Source: a virus
Virus record (IMG/VR): IMGVR_UViG_3300033993_001384
Location: 22,334 to 86,333 of that record
Strand: one strand, 5' to 3'
DNA length: 64,000 nt
A program made the position numbers and the translations under genes. Positions 17,222-25,785 of the stretch are shown piece after piece; position 1 is the first letter of the stretch; each line of letters opens with the position of its first letter. Below the pieces are notes generated by a model. It saw only the letters and a list, made by a program, of their open reading frames with translations, did not search any database and was not told the origin of the DNA.

Positions 17222-19138
17222 TTATCTCAATTCTCTTAAGTCAAATGTTCTAACACCATCAACGGTAATTCTTCCGTAAAAACGGTTATTTACCATCTTT
17301 TTCGCGTAACGAGTCATTATACCTTTAATCGGTGTAAAGTTGAATGGGTTGTACATTGTAGGTGTTAATTGTAATGGTACATACGGAGCGTAAATGTATC
17401 CTGTGTCTAACAATGATGTTCCTTTGTGTCCAATTAACACTTGGTTAGCTGGGAAGTAAGGGTCACGGTAAACTTGGTAACGACCTGCTAATGTACCTAC
17501 TCTTTCAATACCCATGTTGTATTGGTCTTGCTCAGGAGACGCATTAGATACGTGGAAGTACTCTAAATCATCAAAGATAGCTGAAACTTCAGAAGAAACA
17601 ACAATCCAGTTTGCTCCACCTCTTAATGTAGATTTGTGGATTTGTGCAGACAATTGGTTGATTGCTGTAATTAATGTTTGGTTCCAATCTTTTTGAGTAT
17701 AAGAAGTTGTTTGAGAAATTCTTCTCCAACCATTGTAATCCCAACGTAAGTTCCATGCTGCACCTTTACGTAAATCTCTTAAGATTTCACGGTCGATTTC
17801 AGCCGCAACTTGTTCAGATAATAAAGCTGTTAATTCAGCTTCAGCATCGATGTTGTGGAAAGCCGCAACGTCTTGAGCTAACTCAGGAGACCATTGTGCT
17901 CTTAATTTTCTTTCTGTAACAGATACAGTAACTGAATCTAAATCGAAAGAAACCTCACCGATTTTATCTTCAAATTCTAACTCTTCGTAACGTCTGAAAG
18001 CCGCTGCGAATGAAGTTCCTGATACCGCAGTTTCGATAGTAGTACCTGTGTAACCATCTAAAGATGTAGAATCACAATCAGCACATACCGGACAAGATAA
18101 ATCAACTTCTAACCAAATACATCCATCAGCGTCACAAACATTTTTGAATGAACCACCGTTACCTGTATTAGATGCTGTACCCGCTGGGTTACCTGAAGGG
18201 AAGTAAGTTTGAGTAGTATTACCATATTTCACAATACCTCTACCATAGATTTGAGTCACAACTCTAAATAATAAAGAACCTGTACTAACTGTACATGGTG
18301 AAGTTGAAGAAACAGTTAAACCATTTCCTGTGTAAACGATTAAGTCAGATAAGAATGATTCAGTATCCATTTCGTTACCATCAGGTCCGATTAATTTTCC
18401 TGCACCTGTATCAGCAAAACCACACATTTTAATGATAACTTTTCTTGTGTTACCTGAAGCAATAACTGCTGCTCCATCAGTTGTTCCTGAAATGTTAGCA
18501 TCAACTAAAACTCCACCTGTCCATTTTTGGATAGTTGTAGTAGCAGTGATTGCTGACCAACGACCTTTAGAATAATCAAATAATCCTGGAGGGTCTAATT
18601 GAGCCTCATTTCCTTCATAGAATAAATCATAAAGATTTTTTTCGTATACAGGGTTATAAGTTCCTGAACCTGTAGTGTAACCTGCATTTGGATTACCACC
18701 TGTACCGTTAGGTGAAGGTAATGTACCATCATTGTAGTTACCCGGAGCTCCAACAGGTGCATAGTGCTCACCTGAATATTGTCCTGCAATACCATCTTTA
18801 TATCCTTGGATTTTTGGTACAAAGTAGAATAATTTACCGATTGGTAAGTTCATAGCTTGTACAGAAACGATGTCATTCGCTAATAATTTAGAGAATACTC
18901 TTCTTACGATAGGAAATACAACAGTTTCGAATGAACCTGAAGACCCGTCAGAAGTTGCTTCGTTTATTAAGAAAGACGCTTGGTTCTCATATAACTGAGC
19001 TACGTTTTCTCTTAAGTGACCTTTAAGACCTTCTAGAAATCCTAATTTGTCCCATTTATTAATTGTGTCCTCTTTAATAACTTTAAGGTGTTTTAACCCG
19101 ATGTTACCAACTAGACCTGATTCTAATAATGCTCCCAT
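17222..19138 (-). CDS. Major capsid protein, gp23-like
   Basis: 638 residues. The order of landmarks follows T4 gp23: a propeptide ending in ASFLINE-A (predicted cut after Glu60, like T4's SFLTE-A), then VVFPIVRRVFSKLLANDIVSVQ, SFDLDSVTVSV, RKLRAQWSPELAQDVAAFHNIDAEAEL, and near the C-terminus YIYAPYVPL, FNFTPIKGIMTRYAKK and YGRITVDG. It is longer than T4 gp23 because of an extra Gly/Thr/Cys-rich insertion at about residues 120-390. It forms the capsid shell after cleavage by the protease at 21092. Confidence 0.92.
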   Translation of the reverse strand: MGALLESGLVGNIGLKHLKVIKEDTINKWDKLGFLEGLKGHLRENVAQLYENQASFLINEATSDGSSGSFETVVFPIVRRVFSKLLANDIVSVQAMNLPIGKLFYFVPKIQGYKDGIAGQYSGEHYAPVGAPGNYNDGTLPSPNGTGGNPNAGYTTGSGTYNPVYEKNLYDLFYEGNEAQLDPPGLFDYSKGRWSAITATTTIQKWTGGVLVDANISGTTDGAAVIASGNTRKVIIKMCGFADTGAGKLIGPDGNEMDTESFLSDLIVYTGNGLTVSSTSPCTVSTGSLLFRVVTQIYGRGIVKYGNTTQTYFPSGNPAGTASNTGNGGSFKNVCDADGCIWLEVDLSCPVCADCDSTSLDGYTGTTIETAVSGTSFAAAFRRYEELEFEDKIGEVSFDLDSVTVSVTERKLRAQWSPELAQDVAAFHNIDAEAELTALLSEQVAAEIDREILRDLRKGAAWNLRWDYNGWRRISQTTSYTQKDWNQTLITAINQLSAQIHKSTLRGGANWIVVSSEVSAIFDDLEYFHVSNASPEQDQYNMGIERVGTLAGRYQVYRDPYFPANQVLIGHKGTSLLDTGYIYAPYVPLQLTPTMYNPFNFTPIKGIMTRYAKKMVNNRFYGRITVDGVRTFDLRELR

Positions 19139-19171
19139 TTTTTTGGTTTTTATTAATTTTTTAGTTTATTT

Positions 19172-20698
19172 TTATTTTAATTTTGACATTAAATCTTTCA
19201 TTCTCAAGAACTGTGGATTCTCATATGTTTTAGATTCAATTAAGTTAACTGCCGACCCTGTTGAAGGTGCTTTAGCAATTGTTCTTTCTAATGATTCATT
19301 CATAGGTTGAGATGCAGTCCCTGTAAGTTCATCTTTAATGACTTTGTATAAGTTTTTAGATTCTTTAATGTTTTCAACACCGTCAAATCTTCTTAAGATA
19401 TTTATTTTTTCTTGTTTTGATGTTGAATGTTCTGTGAACAAACGAGTAGCGTAAGCTAAGTTTGAATTAAACACTGCAACCTCATTCAATTTATTTCTAA
19501 ATACGTTAAGAGCTTTTCTGTATTCTTCATTCTTTTCTCTTAAAACTTTTAATTCACTTGTGTTTTGGTTCTCTTTAATTGCGGTATTAAAAGATGAGTG
19601 AGCTCTTGGTTTTGGTAACCCACCTCTTCTGAAATTACTTCCATTACCTAATGTACGAGAAGCCTCTTTAGGTTCAACTTTTTTAGTTGTATTAGCAATT
19701 TTAGTTGTTTGCTCTTTTGTTTCTGTTTTTTTAACAGATTTCATTTTTCCTTCAAGATTTTCACCTTCTTTATATTCAAATTTAGCTTTACCTGTTCCCA
19801 TTGTTGGATTAACTGATTTTTTCACAGTTTTAAATCCACCATTTTGGTTTGGTTTTGCATCATATTTAAATTTACTAGGATTACCCATTCCGGTTCCTTT
19901 TGGTTTTACAGACATTTTAGATTCCATCATTGTGTCATCATCCATATCCATATCGTCTTGTTCTTCTATTTCCATGTCCATGTCGTCTTGCTCTTCTAAC
20001 TCTGAATCATCTTCGTCATCAAAAGAAATTTCATAAACGATTTCTTCATCGTCCATATCTTCTTCTTCGTCAAACATCATTTCATCACTTTCTCCAAATT
20101 CAGAATCTTCGTCGTCATTATCAAATACTCTAGAGATAATATCTTCGATACCTTCAGAATCCATGTCCTCTTCTTCGTCATCGAAGTCCATATCTTCTTC
20201 TTCGTCGTCAAATTCTTCGAACATTTCTAATTCATCTTCACCTTCACCAACAATCATATATTCTTTGTTGTTCTCTTCGTCTTTTAAACTGATGTTACCA
20301 GAATCATCTTTAGTAACAACAATATTATCTTCAGGTCCCATCAATTGGAATACACGTAAGATTTCTTCATCATCTTCTACGTCAGTAAGGTCTATGGTGT
20401 CTTCATCATCCATATCCATATCCATATTATCGGTATCCATGTCATCTTCCATATCCATATCAACATCTACGTCGTCCATTTCTGTATCGTCCATATCTGT
20501 ATCCATATCCATGTCATCCATGTCAACCTCAGTGTCAATCTCCTCATCATCTTGTTCTGTAAGAGATTCTTTTACTAGTTCTTTGATTTCTTGCGACATT
20601 GTCGAAGCAAGTATTCCTTTTGCATTTTCCGCTACCGCCTCTTCCAAATTTTTCATTTGGATGATAGCTTCTTCAACTAAAGATTTTTCTTTTGCCAT
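19172..20698 (-). CDS. Prohead scaffold protein, gp22-like
   Basis: 508 residues, extremely acidic; residues 50-230 consist largely of Asp/Met/Glu repeats (DMDMD-type). The C-terminal third is basic and helical (KVLREKNEEYRKALNVFRNKL, a coiled coil). Position between protease and capsid genes, acidic core and helical end match T4 gp22, the internal scaffold digested by the prohead protease. The start at 20698 is preceded by a GATATTTATATAT motif and a long inverted repeat. Confidence 0.75.
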   Translation of the reverse strand: MAKEKSLVEEAIIQMKNLEEAVAENAKGILASTMSQEIKELVKESLTEQDDEEIDTEVDMDDMDMDTDMDDTEMDDVDVDMDMEDDMDTDNMDMDMDDEDTIDLTDVEDDEEILRVFQLMGPEDNIVVTKDDSGNISLKDEENNKEYMIVGEGEDELEMFEEFDDEEEDMDFDDEEEDMDSEGIEDIISRVFDNDDEDSEFGESDEMMFDEEEDMDDEEIVYEISFDDEDDSELEEQDDMDMEIEEQDDMDMDDDTMMESKMSVKPKGTGMGNPSKFKYDAKPNQNGGFKTVKKSVNPTMGTGKAKFEYKEGENLEGKMKSVKKTETKEQTTKIANTTKKVEPKEASRTLGNGSNFRRGGLPKPRAHSSFNTAIKENQNTSELKVLREKNEEYRKALNVFRNKLNEVAVFNSNLAYATRLFTEHSTSKQEKINILRRFDGVENIKESKNLYKVIKDELTGTASQPMNESLERTIAKAPSTGSAVNLIESKTYENPQFLRMKDLMSKLK

Positions 20699-20735
20699 TT
20701 GTGTTTAAGTTATTTTAATATATAAATATCTCCCA

Positions 20736-20776
20736 TTATCAAAAAAGCATTATTTTTGCTAATTTGATAATGAGTT
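20736..20776. repeat. Inverted repeat upstream of the scaffold gene
   Basis: CATTATCAAA and TTTGATAATG pair perfectly over 10 bp and enclose a second AGCA/TGCT stem. It lies about 40 bases upstream of the scaffold start on the coding strand. It could be a terminator without a T run, an RNA stabiliser or a binding site. Confidence 0.6.
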
Positions 20777-20813
20777 TTTTATATTAATAAATATTACCAA
20801 AAAAATAAAAGCA

Positions 20814-20845
20814 TAAAAAAAGGAGACATTTCTGTCTCCTTAATT
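20814..20845 (-). terminator. Intrinsic terminator
   Basis: A GGAGAC / GTCTCC hairpin followed on the minus strand by a run of T, just after the stop of the 69-residue gene at 20865. Confidence 0.75.
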
Positions 20846-20864
20846 AATTATTGAATATAAATTC

Positions 20865-21074
20865 TTATTCTATCACTTCATCAATTTTACTTTCAACAAT
20901 TGCTGTGATTCTCCATTCCATTGTATAATGCTCAAATACTTTTGTTACTTTAGCCTCTACGTCAGTTGGGTTGTAACCACTCACTAATTTTTCTTCTCTT
21001 AATTTTTTAATCTTACCTGATGCCTCATCAACTGAGTCCAATGTAATTTTTGCAATGAAATACTTTTCGTCCAT
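20865..21074 (-). CDS. DUF4494-like small protein, 69 residues
   Basis: A small alpha/beta protein (YFIAKITLDSVDE, then a Lys-rich helix, then TDVEAKVTKVFEH and EWRITAIVESKIDEV). The layout resembles the DUF4494 family, which I know from Bacteroidota genomes and their phages; its function is not known. It lies between the protease and scaffold genes, 17 bases from the protease stop, and is followed by its own terminator. Confidence 0.5.
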   Translation of the reverse strand: MDEKYFIAKITLDSVDEASGKIKKLREEKLVSGYNPTDVEAKVTKVFEHYTMEWRITAIVESKIDEVIE

Positions 21075-21091
21075 AATTTTTTCTATTTAGT

Positions 21092-21817
21092 TTAATATCC
21101 TAAATAATCGTTTAATTTTTTCATTAAGTCAAGTGATTTATTTCCTGAATCACCAACATGTCTTTCAATACTCATTTTTTTCTCTTCTTCTAAGTTCTCG
21201 TCATACAGATGTTTGTCATCTTTATTTAAGAATAGATACGCTCCCGGAGTTGAAGGTGAGGACACCAAGTCAAAACAAATTAATTCAAAATCGTCTTGTA
21301 CTTCATTTTGTTCACCAATCTTTTTAAGAGAACCTACACCTCTTGACGATATACCTAAAGTAACACCTTGTCTTAAGTAATTTGCTGCCAAATCTCCTTT
21401 GGTTGAACAAATACCTCTTTCGTGGTATCCCGGTGATGTCAATAATTTAATCTTTCCCATTAGGACATTACCTTCCCACCATACTTCGGTGATTGCGTGA
21501 GAAACTCTATCTAAATCAATTAAAGATGATTCCGGGTGATTTAACTCTGAAAGAGCTGTACCCTTTTTAATCATTTTTTTATAATTATCAGCTTCTCTTT
21601 TTAATATACGTTCAGGGTATAATCGACCATTTCTATTTGGTGTATCATATTTTTGTAATACAGCATAAAATTCAAATGGTTTTGAGTGGTCTAACATTTC
21701 ATTAGATTCTCTTATTAATGTTTCGTTACGATTATCCTTTGGATTAATATATCCGGCATCGTATTCAACTAATATACCTTTTCCTGATTCGTTCGGTTGT
21801 AATATTCTTAAACTCAT
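21092..21817 (-). CDS. Prohead core protease, gp21-like (U9/S77)
   Basis: 241 residues. Landmarks of the T4-type prohead protease are visible: FEFYAVLQKYDTPNRNGRLYP near residues 48-68, the probable catalytic His94 in ELNHPESSLIDLDRVSHAI, and the probable catalytic Ser157 or Ser158 in GVTLGISSRGVGS, followed by FELICFDLVSSPSTPGAY. It should cleave capsid, scaffold and packaged internal proteins after (L/I)xE. It lies between portal-proximal core genes and the scaffold, the same order as in T4. An AATATTTATTATT motif lies upstream. Confidence 0.9.
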   Translation of the reverse strand: MSLRILQPNESGKGILVEYDAGYINPKDNRNETLIRESNEMLDHSKPFEFYAVLQKYDTPNRNGRLYPERILKREADNYKKMIKKGTALSELNHPESSLIDLDRVSHAITEVWWEGNVLMGKIKLLTSPGYHERGICSTKGDLAANYLRQGVTLGISSRGVGSLKKIGEQNEVQDDFELICFDLVSSPSTPGAYLFLNKDDKHLYDENLEEEKKMSIERHVGDSGNKSLDLMKKLNDYLGY

Positions 21818-21840
21818 TTTAAATGTTTTAATAATAAATA

Positions 21841-22311
21841 TTAAACATTTTCGGTTTGTAACGTATCTTTAACGGATTTGATTTTTTTAGTTAGATAAAA
21901 CTTAAAATAATTGTTGTCATAAAAGTTATCGTTGTAGATTTTATTTGTAATTTTTAATAATGTATCTTTAATTTGTTTTGATTTAAAATCGAGGTTTTCT
22001 TCTATAACATAGAAATTAACTTCTAAATTCATAAATGATTTTTTACCCAAATTTAATCCACTTGACCTTAAATCTAAATCTACAATAAATTTTGTATCAA
22101 AAATTTTATTATTTAACGACTCGTAAACCGAGTGTTTAATACCCCTACTTAAATTTAAAACTGTTCTCGACCAATTATCGGATTCATAGATTGGTTCAAC
22201 CCATGTTTGTACGTTTAAGTAAAGTGATTTCAAGTTTACAGAATCAACTGTCCCATAAACAACTTTCGCGGTTTTGAAACCTGTTAGTTGAGAGGTTTTC
22301 CCCTTTTTCAT
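21841..22311 (-). CDS. Hypothetical core-region protein, 156 residues
   Basis: A mixed alpha/beta protein starting with a basic segment (KKGKTSQLTGFKTAKVVYG) followed by beta strands and a Lys/Asn-rich C-terminus. No family recognised. In T4 the genes between portal and protease (67 and 68) make small prohead-core proteins, and this gene has the same place, but there is no sequence proof of homology. Confidence 0.5.
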   Translation of the reverse strand: MKKGKTSQLTGFKTAKVVYGTVDSVNLKSLYLNVQTWVEPIYESDNWSRTVLNLSRGIKHSVYESLNNKIFDTKFIVDLDLRSSGLNLGKKSFMNLEVNFYVIEENLDFKSKQIKDTLLKITNKIYNDNFYDNNYFKFYLTKKIKSVKDTLQTENV

Positions 22312-22403
22312 TAATTTTCATATTTTTCCTTTTATTTTTAAAAAAGATAGGTAAAATAAGGGGTCAGGTCAAATTTTTTGTTATTTTGATATATATGTTA
22401 TAT

Positions 22404-22598
22404 ATGTTAATAGTTAAATTAGATAAAAATACACCAATAGAGAAAGCACTGAAACTCTATAAAAGTAAAGTTATCAAGACACGTCAAAGTTCTGAACTTA
22501 ATAAGCGAAAAGAATTTATCAAACCTTCCGTAAAAAAAAGAAACGTGTTAGCTAAGGCTAAACACGTTCAATTAAAATATTATTCGGATAACGATTAA
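22404..22598 (+). CDS. rpsU: Ribosomal protein bS21 homologue
   Basis: 64 residues from the ATG at 22404 (MLIVKLDKNTPIEKAL), chosen because the three upstream codons and earlier ATGs are not part of the family. The pattern IVK-DNTPIEKALKLYKSKV-(K/R)-(S/E)EL-KR-EFIKPS-KK follows bS21 closely, with a short basic tail. bS21 binds near the 16S anti-Shine-Dalgarno region, and in Bacteroidota it takes part in hiding that sequence. The gene is on the plus strand, convergent with and overlapping by 4 bases the minus-strand gene at 22595, and stands alone inside the head block. No Shine-Dalgarno is visible near its start. Confidence 0.85.
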   Translation: MLIVKLDKNTPIEKALKLYKSKVIKTRQSSELNKRKEFIKPSVKKRNVLAKAKHVQLKYYSDND

Positions 22599-23314
22599 AG
22601 ATTCTCGTTTAAACTTTTAAGTTTAAAATACGTTAATTTGTCGTACTTCTCTGATAACACTTTTGTAAGTGTTTCATCAATTCTAGTTTTCACTGAATTA
22701 TCTTCGGACGAATTCTTCATTGCTTTTAATTTATCAACTACATTTTCTTTAAGGGTGTTATATTTCACGGATAATTCACCATCATCTTCAGATAACAATT
22801 TAACTATTTCAGCTTTGTCAGATTCACTTAAAGTATCAATATAATTCTTAATAGTTTTATTTGCAACACTAACCATAGTTGATAATGGAAGTTCAATACC
22901 TTTGGATTCTGTAATTGGAAGTTTTTTCAAATTCTCAATAATTAAATTTTTACTTTTAATTCTTGATTCAATGGTTAAAACATCTGTTGAAAATAAGTTA
23001 TCGATATTTTCGTATGAGTTATTAGATTTAGTATTTCTAACCCACATATTTAATTTTTTCAAATCTGCCGGTAAAATTTTATTCACAGCATTTTCATATA
23101 GAGTAATACATTCGTGGATGTATTCTCTTGAATATGATTCACTCAAACCTTTTTTAGAGTTTAACTCATCATACATATAGAAAATCTTACTAACATTTTT
23201 ATTCTCTAATACAAGTTTTTTAAATGTTTTTAATTCGTCTTTAAATGTGTCGTTTTTATACGACTCAAGTAATACGTTTTCTATCTTCGATTTTAATATA
23301 CCAAACTTTGTCAT
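22595..23314 (-). CDS. Hypothetical prohead-core region protein, 239 residues
   Basis: An all-helical, Lys/Glu/Ser-rich protein with long amphipathic segments throughout. No family recognised. It begins 21 bases after the portal stop, with a GATATTTATAATTA motif upstream of its own start, and holds the place of T4 genes 67/68. A core or scaffold-accessory role is plausible from composition and location. Its last bases overlap the bS21 gene on the other strand. Confidence 0.55.
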   Translation of the reverse strand: MTKFGILKSKIENVLLESYKNDTFKDELKTFKKLVLENKNVSKIFYMYDELNSKKGLSESYSREYIHECITLYENAVNKILPADLKKLNMWVRNTKSNNSYENIDNLFSTDVLTIESRIKSKNLIIENLKKLPITESKGIELPLSTMVSVANKTIKNYIDTLSESDKAEIVKLLSEDDGELSVKYNTLKENVVDKLKAMKNSSEDNSVKTRIDETLTKVLSEKYDKLTYFKLKSLNENL

Positions 23315-23335
23315 TTTCTTTTTTAATTATAAATA

Positions 23336-25204
23336 TCAATCATTTAAGATTTTATCCAATTCTTTTTCCATATCACCTAAAGAATTTCTTGCTCGAGATA
23401 AATCAATGTAAGAATCGTCTTCAGTTAGATTACCACTTTCCAATAAGATATTCAAATTATCTCGTTTGACTGATTCAGGAGTTATTTCAGCTTCACCACC
23501 CGGTGCCGGTGCTCCACCCGGTTCAGGTGCTCCACCCGGTTCAGGTTCTCCACCTAAGTCAAGTCCTCCACCTAAGTCAGATTCAAGACCTCCTCCACCT
23601 CCTCCACCAGGTGGTGGGGCAGGAGCAGCCGCTCCAACGGCCGTAGTTCCGGATTTACTCGCGTATAATTTATCTATAGTATCAAATACACCCGTATGAG
23701 TAATTATGGTTGCGGTATTAGTTAATTCCGCACCAACCGCTTTTTCAATACGTTGTTGTTGTAAATCTAATTTAATTTCTTCATCAGAGAATCCTAATAC
23801 GTGTTTCTTAGCCCATGTAACAGATACCGGAGCGATACCTTCGATAGCCGCAACAGCATCTTTATACAATAAAATTTTCTCTTTCCAAATATCAATTTTT
23901 AATAAATCTGCTTGAGATGATGGGTTTGTAAGAGCCAATGTAAAGTTTGACAATTCATCCTCAAATCCTAATAAGAATAAATGAATAATTGCAACTTTAT
24001 TTAATTCGGCAATCATAGATTTTTGAATTCTATTAATTGTTCTTGCGAAACGAATATCCATTAAAGATAAATTTTTACCATCACCCGTTACTTCCTCAAA
24101 ACCTAAAAACGCTTTAGGAACACGAAGTGCTGTTAATAATTTCTTTTGGATATATTCAATATCGGCAATCTCCGCCAAATTTTGTGCTCCCGGTAAGGTA
24201 TCAATTGGACTTGGTGCCGCAGGGTCACGAACAGGAATAAAGTAATCTTGGTCAACAGCCATTTGATTAAATCTCATATCTACATTCCCTGTTTGAGAAT
24301 CAACCACTTGACTTCTTTTAAATTTGTTAGCCACACGTTGTACATATGGTTCAACATCTTTATCGTCCATATTACCAACATAAACTTTAAATACACGTCT
24401 TTCAGGAGCTCTTGAAGTTCTATAAATCAACATCGCATCTTCTGAAAGTAATAATTGTTTCCAAATACGTCTCGCTTTCTCCAACATAGAAGTACCATAA
24501 GGAAGTTTTCTATCATCACCTAATAATCTAAAATGGGCAATCTCCCATGAATTGAATTCCATGTCTTTAATTTTCCATTTGAAACGTAATCCTTTACTAT
24601 CCGCAGGTTCTTCAACATTTGCTGATTTCGCAGCCATACCTCTCTCCAAACGTTCTATTTCAATGTTTGGTAATTGCATACACCCAACAATGCCTTTTTC
24701 CGCATCCAATTTTAGATACACGAAGTTATCTCCATATTTACAAGTATTTCTTGTCCACATAGGTAAATTAGTATTTAAATCTAATACGTTGTTAAATAAG
24801 TCAGTTAAGATTCCTTTAATTCTTTTTGATTCAGAATAAATCTGTAACATATATCCATTTTGGTCAACAGTTGTTGATTCTTCACCATAGATATCCAAAG
24901 CGGCAGAAATTTCAGGAGTATACTCCATCGATTCATAATCATAAAATGAAGCTAAACGAGTTGGTTCATAATATACCGCTTGAGTATATAAATTACTTTC
25001 AATTTTAGTCCATTGATTGGCTAGATAATAAGTTTGTTGTGCCTGTAATTTTTCTCTCTCGTATTCGGCTTTAGACGTGGTTTTTAATAATTCCTTCTTA
25101 TCTAACTGATATACGGGATAATCTTGATTCAATAACGAATTTGGTCCAAATGCTTTGGATAACCTTTGCCAAACTGTTAAATCATTATTTTGATTGTTTT
25201 CCAT
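23336..25204 (-). CDS. Portal protein, gp20-like
   Basis: 622 residues. The core matches T4 gp20-type portals: YTPEISAALDIYGEESTT near residue 80, SWEIAHFRLLGDDRKLPYGTS at about 220, then AMLIYRTSRAPERRVFKVYVGN, the most diagnostic segment, and IPVRDPAAPSPIDTLPGAQNL near 320. The C-terminal 100 residues are a Gly/Pro-rich low-complexity tail (GGGGGG and repeated PEPGGAP) not present in T4. The portal sits at one capsid vertex and docks the terminase. Confidence 0.9.
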   Translation of the reverse strand: MENNQNNDLTVWQRLSKAFGPNSLLNQDYPVYQLDKKELLKTTSKAEYEREKLQAQQTYYLANQWTKIESNLYTQAVYYEPTRLASFYDYESMEYTPEISAALDIYGEESTTVDQNGYMLQIYSESKRIKGILTDLFNNVLDLNTNLPMWTRNTCKYGDNFVYLKLDAEKGIVGCMQLPNIEIERLERGMAAKSANVEEPADSKGLRFKWKIKDMEFNSWEIAHFRLLGDDRKLPYGTSMLEKARRIWKQLLLSEDAMLIYRTSRAPERRVFKVYVGNMDDKDVEPYVQRVANKFKRSQVVDSQTGNVDMRFNQMAVDQDYFIPVRDPAAPSPIDTLPGAQNLAEIADIEYIQKKLLTALRVPKAFLGFEEVTGDGKNLSLMDIRFARTINRIQKSMIAELNKVAIIHLFLLGFEDELSNFTLALTNPSSQADLLKIDIWKEKILLYKDAVAAIEGIAPVSVTWAKKHVLGFSDEEIKLDLQQQRIEKAVGAELTNTATIITHTGVFDTIDKLYASKSGTTAVGAAAPAPPPGGGGGGGLESDLGGGLDLGGEPEPGGAPEPGGAPAPGGEAEITPESVKRDNLNILLESGNLTEDDSYIDLSRARNSLGDMEKELDKILND

Positions 25205-25261
25205 ATGAAAAATTTAAATATTTTTTTATTTTAATAAATAGTTTAGATTAACCAAATATCA

Positions 25262-25765
25262 TCATGGGATTGTTGGTGTGGGGGTTGGCGTTGGATAATT
25301 AACCGGTGGTACAGGTATTGGGAACGGGTCACAATCAACAATTAAGTTATCACCATTTTCTGCTATAATACGGATAAAGTCCTCAGTCGCTAAGTAACAA
25401 ATCTCAACAATTGGTGAAGGTGTCATTGTAGGTGTTGGCGTAGGTGTTGGCGTACCCGTTGGTGGTGGTGTAGGTGTTGGAGTAGGTGTTGGTTCTGCCG
25501 TTGGTGTTGGTGGAAGAGCTCCACTAAATGTGTCAATAGTTCTAGGTCTATTAAAATCAGGTTCAAATACTTTAACACTTAAAATATCTTGACCAGGAAC
25601 AACCATTCTAGACCCTGCGAAAATTTTACCTGATTTTTTTCGATTTACAAAACCACCTGATTTACCGACACCCAAATTAAGAGTTGCATTAGCATACAAA
25701 TCTGCATTTGCATCAAATGTTATACTATTATTTAAAGTAGAAGTTTTTCTATCGGTAATACCCAT
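25262..25765 (-). CDS. Thr/Pro-repeat protein, 167 residues
   Basis: An N-terminal beta-rich part (TSTLNNSITFDANADLY) is followed by a long Thr-Pro repeat (PTPTPTP) from about residue 85 and again at the C-terminus, with a short ordered segment between. Such rigid Pro-rich stalks occur in virion decoration or spike proteins. It lies between terminase and portal where T4 has sheath and tube genes, which are absent here. AATATTTATC lies upstream. Confidence 0.5.
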   Translation of the reverse strand: MGITDRKTSTLNNSITFDANADLYANATLNLGVGKSGGFVNRKKSGKIFAGSRMVVPGQDILSVKVFEPDFNRPRTIDTFSGALPPTPTAEPTPTPTPTPPPTGTPTPTPTPTMTPSPIVEICYLATEDFIRIIAENGDNLIVDCDPFPIPVPPVNYPTPTPTPTIP

Positions 25766-25785
25766 TTATGTTTATTTGATAAATA

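Noticed and set aside
20163-20708. A plus-strand Ser-rich protein opposite the scaffold gene
   Set aside because: It is the mirror of Asp/Glu/Met codons in the acidic scaffold; the low complexity follows from the other strand.
23466-23699. A plus-strand Pro/Gly-rich frame
   Set aside because: It is the complement of the Gly/Pro-rich tail of the portal gene and has no own start context.
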